DNA of 64,000 bases from contig CP137671.1 of assembly GCA_037976565.1 (NCBI GenBank), positions 14,772,556 to 14,836,555 on the forward strand. The letters run 5' to 3'. The notes under the pieces were generated by a model that was not told the DNA's origin, made no database searches, and was given only the letters and a program-made list of their open reading frames with translations. Shown in pieces: positions 1 through 12,100 of this stretch. The position numbers and the translations under genes are program-made. Numbering within the stretch: the first letter of the stretch is position 1; the number at the start of each line of letters is the position of its first letter. Origin of the DNA: Mesocentrotus franciscanus (lineage: Eukaryota > Echinodermata > Echinoidea > Camarodonta > Strongylocentrotidae).

Positions 1-805
1 GGGGGTTTTAAAATCTGAATAAAATGATAAGTATCTAGCATAGCTACTTTCTAATTTATATAGACAACGACTCATAAAAAATCTATTGCAAAATACTGGG
101 AATTATTTTGCTCATTATAAACATTGGAATTTGCTCTCTATCTATACTCTGGGAAATGCACGTAGGCATGAATTTACCTCCAGATATCTATATATTTTTT
201 GTTGTTGTCATTCCAAGTTTGTATTTGTATTTCCTGGTTGCCTTGCTGCCCAAGCTTAATAATGTGTCTCATCGTTTTGAAATTGTACCTGTAAAAAAAA
301 AATCAAGAAATATACACATGAAATATATACGAATGCCAATGTGTGCCTGCATAATAAGAACTTTAGTGCAATATTATGTTCATTAGCATCTTGATACTAC
401 TTGTAAGAATATGGTTTTCAATTTTGAAAAATAATTTGTAAATACTTTGAAAATAATTTGAAAGAGTATTTGTGAATGTTGAGGTTAAAGAGTATTCTAT
501 GTTTTTCTGCCATATGTAAATTATCAACTTATTGGGCTTTCAAGTTGGGTGTATGGTGCCTGCGAAGGGAAGATAGAAATTCTTTCCGTTTTTTATTTTC
601 ACAAAATATCTTTGTCAAGTGTTCGTTAAAATTTGTTAAATATTATGTACATTATAGTATGTGACAATAAATTATAGATTAGTTAATTGACAAAAAACAT
701 ATTTTGTAAATATTGTTTGTATATAGATGATTTATGAGATATTTCTGCAATTGCAAAGAAACTTGCCTTCAAGTTCATAGAATGTATTATTTTGTATAGT
801 TAAAC
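1..805. other. AT-rich intergenic sequence, no gene seen
   Basis: Short open frames occur on both strands, but none has a recognisable domain or paired splice sites. I see nothing functional here. Confidence 0.5.
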
Positions 806-907
806 CTATGAATTATTAAAGGCCACACAAGGGAAACATAAAAATTGGCCACTATAGACAGGTGGCCTTTAAAGAGAGGTGGCCACTAACACAGGTTTGA
901 CTGTATA
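806..907. repeat. Short GGCCAC/GTGGCC repeat
   Basis: The stretch contains AAGGCCAC, TTGGCCAC, GGTGGCC and GGTGGCCAC and ends in a GTTTGACTGTAT-like word. It resembles the GACCACCTG-type repeat at 38640-38940, so it is probably a dispersed repeat. The family is not named. Confidence 0.4.
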
Positions 908-1085
908 TGGTGATACATTGATCTTTGGTCTCTAACTATACACAAATTTTCTTTGGATTACCCCCGATAATCCTACTTTTCATTGCTGAGATGAAAACAT
1001 ATACCTACCCCTCGAAAGTTCTTACCAGTATGTATGTCCATAGACAAGGCATTTTTGCACAGTTGTCTCTCCCCAAACAGGCGTT

Positions 1086-1626
1086 AGAGGGCAATCCAAC
1101 CCTTGTAATAAGTTCATTTGTATGAAAGCAGAAAAATAAGAGTAACAGTATGGTGAAAGTATGAAATATATCGGACCAATAATAAGAAAGTTATGAATGT
1201 TTGAAATATGAGATCACTAAGTCTATGTGAATCTCAAGTTGGCAGTTTGGTCAGTGCATATAACTCGAGTTTGTCGTGTACAATTATGTCATTAATATCT
1301 GTTTTTCTCCCAAGTGCCTTCTCCTTGGAGCACTACTCAAAATATATTATAGGTCCTCTTAAAATCGACCCGTCATACATTTTGATAATAAAATTTCAGT
1401 CATTTCGTGTGTTGAAACGAATGGGAAATTTTTCTGCCACTACATCGCAGAGACATTATTGATTCAGCCAATTTGAAGAGCTCATACCTAGAGTGATTAC
1501 AACTTAAAAAATCACAACTTTCTCATTTTTTGGTCCGATTTCATTCAAACTTTCACCTGTCTTCTCTGATTTTTCTCCTTTCCTTAAGAGTAGTTTCCCA
1601 TCAAAGTTGGATTTCCCTTTAAACCC
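1086..1626. mobile_element. Foldback/MITE-like element, copy 1
   Basis: The left arm (GCAGAAAAATAAGAG, then GGACCAATAATAAGAAAGTT) is matched in inverted orientation by the right arm (AACTTTCTCATTTTTTGGTCC, then CTCTGATTTTTCTCC). The arms are diverged and the middle has no coding capacity. Related copies lie at 6622-7413 and 7414-7830, with fragments near 22355-22400 and 31320-31420. This is a non-autonomous inverted-repeat family; no clear target duplication was seen. Confidence 0.6.
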
Positions 1627-2239
1627 CAGTCCAGATAAACGGTAGGATTATTACTTAGGACTTGGGACTCCAGAGACCACCCCAGCTCCCCTCCCCTTCC
1701 ATTCTCTTCCCAAAGGTTAGAATTATGATTTTGTACATATCAGTATCGACTTAGGAAATCAATTGGTTGACCTGAAATGCTCCTGATTTAGACAAATCAA
1801 ATAGAACATTCCTTACAATGTAATGAAGTTTAAATAAATTATTTTTGAGAGTTTCAGCATTTTTCTTTGATGTACATGTAGATACTTTGTATTCTTTAAA
1901 ATATGAAAAAGAGGTATATTGTTGAGCAATTAAAGCCAAGTTAAAAAATTTTATTATTGTTTCTGTTCTCATACATTAACCAAATGACGAATGGAGTGGT
2001 TAGATTATGTGACTGATTGAATGACTGGCTGAGTGATAAGTTTCAAGAAACTGTCTTAAGTATAAATTCACCAACATCGCATTGAAATGTGTCTTAACAT
2101 CATTACACACACATTTATGACGGTTTCGTGAAACTACGCCCTTGTCAATTGAAGGAGTGATTGCATGACAGAATGGTTGGTTCCAAATCATTCATTTGTT
2201 TATTGATTAAACGGCTGTTGGTAGTTGTTTGACTACGTT
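1627..2239. other. Intergenic, no gene seen
   Basis: The two minus-strand open frames here lack any recognisable motif. The stretch leads into the TTGA-type simple repeat. Confidence 0.4.
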
Positions 2240-3840
2240 ATTGAATAAATAGGCTATTGATTGGTTGGTTAACTGATTGATTGTTTGATAGGTTGGTTGG
2301 TTGATTGATTGGTTGGTTGACTGATTGATTGATTGGTTGGTTGGTTGGTTGACTGACTGGTTGATTGATTGATTGGTTGGTTGGTTAACTGATTGATTGT
2401 TTGGTTGACTGATTGATTGGTTGGTTGGTTGATTGACTGACTGGTTGATTGATTGGTTGATTGGTTGGTTGGTTAACTGATTGATTATTTGGTTGACTGA
2501 TTGATTGAATGATTGGTTTGTTGGTTGATTGATTGATTGGTTGGTTGGTTGATTGATTGTCTGATTGATTGGTTGGTTGACTGATTGATTGGTTGGTTGG
2601 TTGACTGATTGATTGCTAAATAAATTGATTGGTTGGTTACCTGATTGATTGATTGATTGGTCGGTTGACAGATTGGTTGATCGATCATTTGATTGATTTG
2701 ACTGGTTGATTTCTTTATTGATTGATCAATGTTCTTCACTACATAAGTAATTTGATCATTTGTTTTATGATTGATTAATTTAATTGATTGGTTGGTTGGT
2801 TGGTTGATTGATTGATTGATAAGTTGACTGATTGATTGGTTGGTTGGTTGATTGATTTATTTATTGATTGGCTTGTTGGTTGGTTGGTTGGCTGGTTGAC
2901 TGATTGATTGCTTGATAAATTGATTGGTTGGTTGCCTGATTGATTGATTGATTGGTTGGTCGACTGATTGATTGATTGGTTGGTTGGTTGGTTGACTGAT
3001 TGATTGCTTGATAAATTGATTGGTTGGTTGCCTGATTGATTGATTGATTGGTCGGTTGACTGATTGATTGGTTGATCGATTATTTTGATTGATTGATTGA
3101 TTTGACTGGTTGATTTCTTTATTGATTGATCAATGTTCTTCACTACATGAGTAATTTGATCATTTGTTTTATGATTGATTAATTTAATTGATTGAATGGA
3201 TGGATGGATCTTTGTTTGGCTTCTTGAAGTAATTGGTTGATCTATTACATGAATGAATTAATGTTAGTGGTTGACTTCTTGCGCGGCTAAGAGAATATAT
3301 TAATAATTCTTTATTTATTTATGTACAGTAACTGACTTGTTGGTTGGTTAGGTAGGTTGGTTGATCTTTTCGTTGATATCCAGTGGTTATTTGTTTGATT
3401 AGTTTGTTGAAGGACTGATTGATTCAATTAAGTGATTATTAATTGATTTTCATCAGTCACTCAATTGGCTGGTATATATACTGATGAATTAACCACTTTG
3501 GTTGGTTGGTTGGTTGATTAAATAATTGACCTTTTCGTTTATTTCCATGCATTGGTTGCTCGCTGAATTAATTTTGCTGATTTAATTGTTTAATTGTAAT
3601 CAATTTTTTAATTGGCTGTAATTCTACTGATCGATGGACCACTTTGGTTGGTTGGTTGGTTGATTGAATAACTGACCTTAATGTTGATTGCAATTGGGTG
3701 GCTGCTTGATTGATTTTGTTGATTGATTAATTGATCCGATTACCTGATTTTCAGCAATCACTTAGTTGTTTGGTATACTTATTAATGGATTTCCTGGTTC
3801 GTTGACTTATTGAATTATTTACCTTTTCGTTCATTGCTAA
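2240..3840. repeat. Degenerate TTGA/TTGG tetranucleotide tract with a ~404-bp higher-order repeat
   Basis: About 1.6 kb is built from GATT, GGTT and GACT-type tetranucleotides. A distinctive block (TTTCTTTATTGATTGATCAA, then GTTCTTCACTACAT) occurs near 2711 and again near 3115, offset by 404 bp, so a larger unit was duplicated over the simple repeat. The minus strand reads as Asn-Gln-Ser-Ile repeats; these are frame artefacts of the tetramer and not genes. The tract decays into scattered GGTTGGTTGGTTGATT patches by about 3.8 kb. Confidence 0.85.
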
Positions 3841-4389
3841 TATATATTTTGGAAGGAGAAGAACACAATATCAAATTTCAAATCATGCAGCTTAGAAGGC
3901 CTAACTACACTATAAATTCTTGGAACAGAATTTTGAAAAGCTAATATACTTAATTATTGCGTATAAAAGAAGTATTAATTTTTTTCCGAAGGTACATTCC
4001 CATAGGTATTGGGAAAAAGATTTCCGGTAGATAAAAATGTGTTGGGGTAAATATTTACCGGTATCATAGGCCTAGATTTGTGATCATTGGAGGGGGGGGG
4101 GCATGTGCCCCCATATACTAATTAAATGGCACAGAGGTCGAGAATCAAAATCGAGAATGAAAATGTAAGGCAAGTGAAAGGAAAGGATACGACCCTTCCT
4201 AGATATTTCCTTAGTGCTCGACCTAGCTATTTCATTCACCTAGTAACAAGAACGGTACCCCACCCCTCCCCACTTTGCGCCTCCATCAACCAGTTTCCCT
4301 TCAATGACCAGCGCTAAGCCTGCCCCCTCCAACACCCCCCACTTCGGGATCAGAGGGACCGCATTCGTGTTCCCAAAATCTCCGGTAAA
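3841..4389. other. Intergenic, no gene seen
   Basis: The stretch contains a poly-G run at 4090-4100. A 63-codon open frame at 4126-4317 has no recognisable domain and no splice partners. Confidence 0.4.
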
Positions 4390-4640
4390 GGGGTACTTTT
4401 CGCGCGACAAAGTCCGTCGGCCCGAGAATTGTAAAAAAAAAAGGGGGTGTATTTGACTTTTTACCCGGAGATTTCTTTAAAAAGGGGGTGTTCTTTTTCT
4501 CTCTCTCTTTGGATTCCGGAGAAATTTAAAAAGGGGGTAATAAAATATCAGAAAGGGTGTTTTTGTTTCCTTCTCTCTCTCTCTCTCTCTCTTTGGACTC
4601 CGGAGAAATAAAAAAAAAGGGGTTATAAAATATCTTGAAT
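4390..4640. repeat. Imperfect tandem repeat (CT tract + TCCGGAGAAAT + AAAAAGGGGGT)
   Basis: Two clear units share CTCTCTCTTTGGA(T/C)TCCGGAGAAAT followed by an A-run and GGGGGT plus ATAAAATATC. A third, weaker unit precedes them. No coding content was seen. Confidence 0.6.
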
Positions 4641-4837
4641 ATCATAGATAGGGGGTGGGGTACATTGAGCAGTGTTCCGGATTTAGGGGTCTCCAAGGGC
4701 AGGAAAAGCCTGCAAAAGGGGGATTCAGAAATGTTGGCAGTCCTGAGATAGGGGGAATTCAAAGGGAGGGAATAAGCATACGCCGATACGCGTACCCTAA
4801 CTTAACACTGAGTGGGGGGGGGGGGCGCTAAGACACT

Positions 4838-4885
4838 GATATCAATTGATATCACTGAACTCTAACTCTGTTGGAGTTCAGTGAT
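4838..4885. repeat. Overlapping perfect palindrome and hairpin
   Basis: GATATCAATTGATATC (4838-4853) is a perfect 16-bp palindrome. Overlapping it, ATCACTGAACTC (4851-4862) and GAGTTCAGTGAT (4874-4885) form a perfect 12-bp stem with an 11-nt loop. Function unknown. Confidence 0.75.
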
Positions 4886-5482
4886 TTATATTCATCAAAG
4901 CATAACGTGCACAATGTCCATCAAAAGATGGCGCCCTTAGACTTATAGTCAGAGATGCTAGAGGAAACCCATCCTATACTTATACATGTTGATATTCAAG
5001 CACTATTGTCAATGTCAATGCTGTCAACAATATCAAATTTTAGAGCAAGGCGTCTCCTTTGTTTCCCCCGTTTTGTTGCTTATTTGTATTTTGTGAACTG
5101 CTGTTGATAAAATAAGAATATTACTCCAATGAACTCTATTTTATATGCCAGATAAATCAGAATAACTATTTGAGTTGGAGAGTCAGGGTGAGCCGGTTGG
5201 CCGGATGAAAATATTTCGGCACAGTTGTCAAATATGATTTGGATATTGCATACAAAATGAAACGCTTTTAATTATGTCTATGACCGTTTTCGTGAATTGA
5301 TATTTCACCATCGAAAAATAGCAACGAAATCTCTTTATTTCATTACCATACGCCAGTCATTTCCCCCAGCCCCTACGCTGTATAGGCCTTGCTGTATATT
5401 CAAACCCAAAGGCGTACGATTAAGCCGCCGGCTGATCGAGGTATACTGGTATTTTGCCAACCCCGTGAGATATTTAGAAATT
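4886..5482. other. Intergenic, no gene seen
   Basis: No repeat with clear ends and no coding motif was recognised. Confidence 0.35.
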
Positions 5483-6204
5483 TACCAATATTCGGCAACC
5501 TCCACCTCATATTATTATAGGGCAGCGAAGCAGTTTATTTTATATCTTATATTGTAAATTTTGATGACAAAATGAAATTGTTATTCCGCATGTATAATAA
5601 CAGGATTTATTATTAATTTGTAATACTACTGCATTAAACTTAAAAGTTGGTCAGCTATTCGGCAACACAATGTCAGACCCTGACGAAACGTACGAATATT
5701 ATGTTGAAGGTGGATGCCATTTTACCTATATTCGGCAACCTCCACCTCATATTATTATAGGGCAGCGAAGCAGTTTATTTCATATCTTATATTGTACATT
5801 TTGATGACAAACTGAAATTGTTACCCCGCATGTATAATAACAGGATTTATTTTTAATTTGTAATACTACTGCATAAACTGAGAAGTTGGTCAGCTATTCG
5901 GCAACACAATGTCAGACCCTGACGAAACGTACGAATATTATGTTGAAGGTGGATGCCATTTTTCCAATATTCGGGAACCTCCACCTCATATTATTATAGG
6001 GCAGCGAAGCAGTTTATTTCATATCTTATATTGTACATTTTGATGACAAAATGAAATTGTTACCCCGCATGTATAATAACAGGATTTATTTTTAATTTGT
6101 AATACTACTGCATAAACTGAGAAGTTGGTCAGCTATTCGGCAACACAATGTCAGACCCTGACGAAACATACGAATATTATGTTGAAGGTGGATGCCATTT
6201 TACA
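5483..6204. repeat. Three tandem ~240-bp units
   Basis: The word TTCGG(C/G)AACCTCCACCTC starts at 5491, 5731 and 5970, giving periods of 240 and 239 bp. Each unit also carries GGCAACACAATGTCAGACCC and ends in GAAGGTGGATGCC. The copies differ by a few substitutions and short indels, so the amplification is fairly recent. No unit has a sustained open frame. Confidence 0.92.
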
Positions 6205-6621
6205 GGCGTGCATTAAAGATACCATGTCCCTTTTGCAGCCAACATCGAATTCCGTATAACTTTGCAGGAAATTATGAATATGTCATGTATGTCCTATCTG
6301 TGAAATTTAAACGTTAGCAGTGTCCTAATATTCAAATTATGCAAGGAAACCCGTTTAAATTAAATTGATTGAATCTTTGCGTAGCATAAAACGTACGACC
6401 ATTCGGTACAATGGTCTGAAAATCAGACTATTTACTTACTGGCTCTATAGCTCCTAAGTCGATTCGACAACTAATAGTCGTTATTTTCCCAAAATAAAGA
6501 CATTTTCAAGCCCCCTTTTTTTTGGGGGGGGGGGGAAGTTCTAAATTAGTATTGTCTTTCAAATGCCGTTGGAATTTAACCTTTTCATTTTTATGGCCTG
6601 CAAATGGGACATAGTACCTTT

Positions 6622-7413
6622 AAAGGCCAAGTCCACTCCAAAAATAACTTACTTTCAATAGAACCAGAAAAATCAGACAAACCAATCAAAAAAAGTTTGA
6701 GCAAAATCGGATAATTACTAATAAGAAAGTTATGAATTTTTAATGACATGAAAAACTTTGAAAATCACTACACGAATATTTTTTATTGGCAACTCACTCA
6801 TGAGTCTGTGACGTATGGTCCTCACTACCCACTAATTATTTTCTTTATATTGATAATATAAATTTCCTATTTCCCCCTAAGAATCTTATTTCAACACACC
6901 AGCATCCAAGTTAGATTGTTAGTAATATGTTTTTGTGTGGATTCACAAATATAGAGTAATTTTGTCCAGTTAAATCATGAAAAAATTGAATTTTGATAAA
7001 CTAAATTTTATATAAAAATCAATAATTATGAAAATACAATATTCAGAAAATAGTATCAATTCTTCAAAATTCATAAAAGTTTTTGGGAAATGGCATACAC
7101 GCAATATGATACAAATCATATAACCTGGGCCTAGGCATGGGGAAATCAAGTTTTGGGGGATAAAAAGGGAAATTAATGGGATTAAACTATATAAAGCACT
7201 TGATAAGTTGTGAGGACATGACGTCACAAACTGATAACCATCTTGGCAATTTGTGTTGTGATTCTCATTGTTCCATAGTTTTACATAGTTTTTCAAAAAG
7301 TCATAACTTTCTTACTAGTAATCCGATTTTGCTCAAACTTTTTTTGATTGGTTTGTCTGATTTTCTGCTTTTATTAAAAGTAAGTTATTTTTGGAGTGGA
7401 CTTGGGCTTTAAA
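6622..7413. mobile_element. Foldback element with ~130-bp inverted arms, copy 2
   Basis: The left arm starts AAAGGCCAAGTCCACTCCAA near 6622. The right arm ends GGAGTGGACTTGGGCTTTAA near 7413. They also share AACCAATCAAAAAAAGTTTG and its reverse complement AAACTTTTTTTGATTGGTTT. The centre has no recognisable transposase. The next foldback element abuts directly. Confidence 0.85.
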
Positions 7414-7830
7414 GGGCAATTCATGCAACCTTTGTATAATGAGTTCATTATTTTGTATGAAAGCAGAAAAATAAGAGAAACAGAATGGCGAAAGTTTGAT
7501 GCAAATTGGAAATAATACAAAAAATTATGAGTGTTTGAAAAATGAGATCACTAAAGTGTATCAATGCAAATTTCAATTTGGTAATTTGGCTAGTGGATTA
7601 TGATAATACACGGACAACCCTCCCGTTTTTCGCCGTACAAAAATATAATTAATATCGATACTTTATTCATTGTACGTGTGCACGTTGGGACGAATGGCAC
7701 AATACGTCACAATGATTTTACTATTTCAGACAATTTTAATAATTCATGATTTTCTTCTTTCGCTTTCGATTTCGTTCAAACTTTAGCTACTTCTCTGATT
7801 TGTCTCTTTTCTATTAAGTTTGCGTTCAAA
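7414..7830. mobile_element. Foldback element, copy 3, abutting copy 2
   Basis: The element starts AAAGGGCAATTCATGCAACC and carries GCAGAAAAATAAGAGAAACA. Its right arm carries TTCTCTGATTTGTCTC and ends in GCGTTCAAAGG. It belongs to the same family as 1086-1626. The back-to-back placement with copy 2 suggests a preferred target or nested insertion. Confidence 0.65.
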
Positions 7831-7888
7831 GGTTGTCTAAACTACGATGATGTTATTCATCCTATATCCCTTGAGTGTCCATGCATTC

Positions 7889-7889
<1 letters not shown>

Positions 7890-7929
<40 letters not shown>
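7890..7929. repeat. (GA)n microsatellite
   Basis: About 20 uninterrupted GA dinucleotides. Confidence 0.95.
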
Positions 7930-7934
<5 letters not shown>

Positions 7935-8096
7935 CAAGAGACCTACATAATTATATACTTGCCAATTAATTTTGTGAATTACATTAAATGCCGGGGATCA
8001 AACCCACGATATTCCCATATTTCCCAACTCTGGAAAATTCTAGTCTGTCACATGGGGGGGGGGGGCGTATGGCCCCTCTGGCAAAACACAATTTAG

Positions 8097-9192
8097 AATA
8101 TCCTATATAATTATGTATACATACTAGTTAACAACACAGAAAAATAGTGTGCCCTTCAAAATAAATTCTAGAGGTTAGGCACATGAAAATGTGTTTGTTC
8201 CCCTTCTCCCTGCAACAGAATTATGGAACCATCCCTGACTTTATAAAAATCTATGTTAACAAAAAGGGTGGGGGAACCACCCCCTTCGGAGATATCACGA
8301 CCACCCCGAACCCATTATTGTTTCCACATCAGAGAGTATTATTAGCGAAGAGTGGTCACTCCCGAAATATAGCACGCAAGCATATTGTAGGAAAGAAATC
8401 AAGGCCATAGTCTTTATCAAGACGTTTTTAATATTTTTTTCTGTATTTTTGTTGCTGTTTTTTTTTTACCTAGCAGAATCGTGATATAGTCTATTTTTAT
8501 ACTAAATGTGGTCTCATTACTAATACTAGTGCCAAGGAAGGTGATAGATGGGGTTTCAAAAGATATATAAAAAACATCAAATAAGATCAAAAGTTTTCAC
8601 AAAACCTATGGCTTCCGCAACTTTTCGAGCTTATGACTATTATAATCTGATATGTATATGTATGTAAGGAAGTATTATTCAGTGATAAGCCACCTTCACG
8701 ACTTGACTTGTAAATATGTTCTACATAATAGTTTAGTCCCGGGAGTTCAGTATCAATTTTTGTATGATTATAACTTGATTTGTATGTATACATGTATATT
8801 TTAGTATCAATTATATGTTTATATATTAACTTTCATACAACACTTTTAACTTGTTAATTATAATGTTATATATATATATATATTTATTATAGTACTGTTT
8901 ATCTAACGTAATTTATAAACAAACTATTCATTACCTAATTCTATTACCTATTGCTTTTCACGTCTTATTCACATTTCCACCTAATTAGCATGTTTATGTG
9001 TTTGATTGTACTCTCATATATACCCCGCGGGCTCATACCCCGAAAGGGCCGTGTCGAAAGAAGAGTCAATGAAATCAACTCAGCTCAAATTAACAGAAAC
9101 CGCGCACCGACTACGGAAGTAACTCACAGTAAAGTGTCGTGTCACTAAGCTGTCTTTGTAGCCTCGCGATATAGCTAGAAAGAAAACGAAAC
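8097..9192 (+). promoter_or_regulatory. Upstream flank and 5' region of the sorting nexin gene
   Basis: The first 800 bp are AT-rich, with a (TA)n run near 8865-8883. A local rise in G+C (CCCCGCGGGC near 9023) and CG dinucleotides precede the start codon. No TATA box was seen at a suitable distance, which fits a broad housekeeping promoter. The transcription start is unresolved. Confidence 0.35.
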
Positions 9193-12100
9193 ATGGCGGA
9201 AGACGGATCCACAAAACCTGCTGCTGATATCGATACAAGTCGTTTGGACTCCAAGAGGCAAACTCTTGATGATGCTTATGCTGCTCCTGCTAATTTTCTT
9301 GAAATAGATGTCTGTAATCATCAAACTCATGGCATCGGAAACAAAAGATATACAGATTACGAAGTCAGAATGAAGGTGAGTCCGGAGTCTATTTCATATT
9401 TGTCAGTGACACAGTGTGTGTGAGTACTGATGACTGAACTGAAGGAGGCGTGATCACTGTAGCTAGCTGTAGAGTTCAAACGTTAGTTGTGTGTGCGAGA
9501 CATGTCGTGTACTAGTTGTAGTTGTATGAAAAACTATGATGTATCGTATGCATATGTACATGTATATAAATAGAAATAACCGTCTGGTATGGGGTATTCT
9601 TTAATAAAACCGACATTTGTCAGCCTTCCCCATAGCCTAGGGCATACACCTGTTTATTACAGACGGTATTCCTAATAAGGGGGGAGAATACTAGCGATTT
9701 TCGCCAGAATCCAGTGAAAAATTTCCTCTCATTTTTTCTTTATCCACATGTACTTGTAGATCTAGAGTCTAGACTTAACTAAGTTAAGTTAACAGTTTGA
9801 TATTTTAAAAATATGATTGGAATTTGGAAAGGAAAAAGGACTACCGACTATATCTACTTTTCAAATCGAAAATAATTGTCAAACATCAAAATACAGCGAC
9901 TTACTTTCAGCTAATCTGCCCGTTTTCTTGAAAAAATTGTATTGCAAAACCTCCCCTAACTAACCCATACGATGGGCCTGCTGATTGGTCGAGCACCGTG
10001 TGCGTCGGCCAATAGGCCTTGTGCGTTATTGTTCCAATTATTGATCGCATTAATTGACCGCCGGTCCTCCCGTAGAGTATAAAACACGCTAGACCGAAAG
10101 CTTCAGTCTCTGATATCGACGGTTGTTCCGCTGAGATTGCATCTGGCTCCTTTGAGTGCTCTGACCGCCTCTATACATAGACTGAGGTACGGCTATGCGG
10201 TAGTGTGGGGCGAATGGTTCGGTTCGGCGGACCGCGATGAATGAGATATGCAACGAGTTTTTCACTCTTTACGTCTTCATATATCCACTTTGGCTGCAAT
10301 TTTACACTGAATTTTATTAAAAATTAAAAATAACACAGAAAGATCTACTTTGACTTACGATAGCTTGCAAATATCAGTTTTATTAAAGAATGACCCAAAG
10401 CAGACGGTTATTTCTGTCTAAAAACACGCTTGCTTACATTAGTTTTTATCACCTGACGAAGTGTTGCAGCGGCACACGAAACGTTGTGATCTTTTAGATC
10501 CCTTATTGACCACATTGCGAGACAAACGAATATCACTAGCGATATTATTTTCGAAAATGATATTGTTTGGATATATATGCTTTGGTAAACCAGTATACAT
10601 TTATGTGTTGCATATCCAAAATACATTTATTTTTCCAAGGAAAAATGACACACTAGCACCACAGTGGCTAGCTTAATATCAGTGGGTCCACATTCAGCTA
10701 CACCTTCCGTGCCTATTATACTACAATGAATCGCTATTTTTATAAAGTCATTAAATTGGCAAGGCAATATCAGCCTTTTTTCGGATAACAACAATTTTAC
10801 ATGATTCTATAGTCTGCCAAACACGGTGAGTTCGGAAAAAAAAATTGAAGCTTAATCTTTTAAAAGTAAAACATTCGTGATAGGAATGCATTGTTACTGT
10901 CAACTGTGAATTCTTCATTTGTTTGGAGATAAAAATAAAATAACATACAGTAATAATCAGAATGTCTTCTTTGTTTTCATTTGCAGAAAGATAAGATGTG
11001 TACATGTATATTACTTTAACTTACATGTAAATTTTATCTTGATGATTACAGACGAATTTACCAGTCTTCAAGAACAAAGAATCAACAGTACGGCGGAGAT
11101 ACAGTGACTTCGAGTTTCTCAAACAAGAGTTAGAAAGAGATAGTAAAGTAAGTAAATAATTACACGTGTAAGTTGCAGCAAGTCTTCAAATTGTGTGTCA
11201 TTTGAGTAGGAATATGGCAAATCAATGAAAAAATTGAAGACATTTTAGGTTGAAATGAACATAATATAATTAAAGAACTTCCATATACATGGAAACTAAA
11301 ATTTTACACCATTTCTGTATGGTTTGTTGTTTACCATGAAATATTTGTTAATAGGAGGAATGGAATGTTGTGGGTTTTATGGGCAGGTCATGTATGCCAG
11401 TCAGAGGGACATAAAAATCAAAACATAACTATGAGAGATATATAATACTGATAGCATCGAGCAAGGCTAAAATGGCCCCTTGAGTAGCATTTGCAATCAG
11501 TAAAAGAATCTATGAACCAAACTGAAGCGGTAATCATGTGGTTAGGAAGAACTGAACATTGAACATGAAGAAAAAAGTACCCTACAGTATATCAAAACTG
11601 AAATCTCAAGAGAATTAGCCCACAGACATAATTTACCTTTTTATAATCAGAGTGAAATATTTTTCTTGAATTTTTTTTTTTTCCTGATCATGAATTTTTG
11701 TGTGATTGTTATTGATAATTTTGTGATTGCAAATATTTCTTGTATAAATGGGGAATAAGTAGGTATACTATCTGATCATGTTGTGTCCTATATGTTCCCA
11801 ATTATTATGCAATAACAGGAATAATGAATGTTCTTGACAGAGAAAGTGTATTCAGATCCAGACTCTAGTAGAGGATATAAATTTCATACAGTCACCGTAT
11901 TAAAATCTGTGATCAGTTGCAGGGTTGTCCGCAAACAAATATTTAAACATGTAAAATTAGAACGTGGAAGGAGTATGAACTGACATATGCAAAGCTCAAA
12001 GTCCCTTTGGCGGGCTCCGGGCTTTCTTAAGGGCTTTAAGATTCTTGGATGCACTCTGGTGCAATCTGAGCCGCGTATTGAAACATTTTCAAGCAAATGT

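Noticed and set aside
2485..3143. Asn-Gln-Ser-Ile repeat proteins on the minus strand
   Set aside because: They are a direct translation of the TTGA/TTGG tetranucleotide tract.
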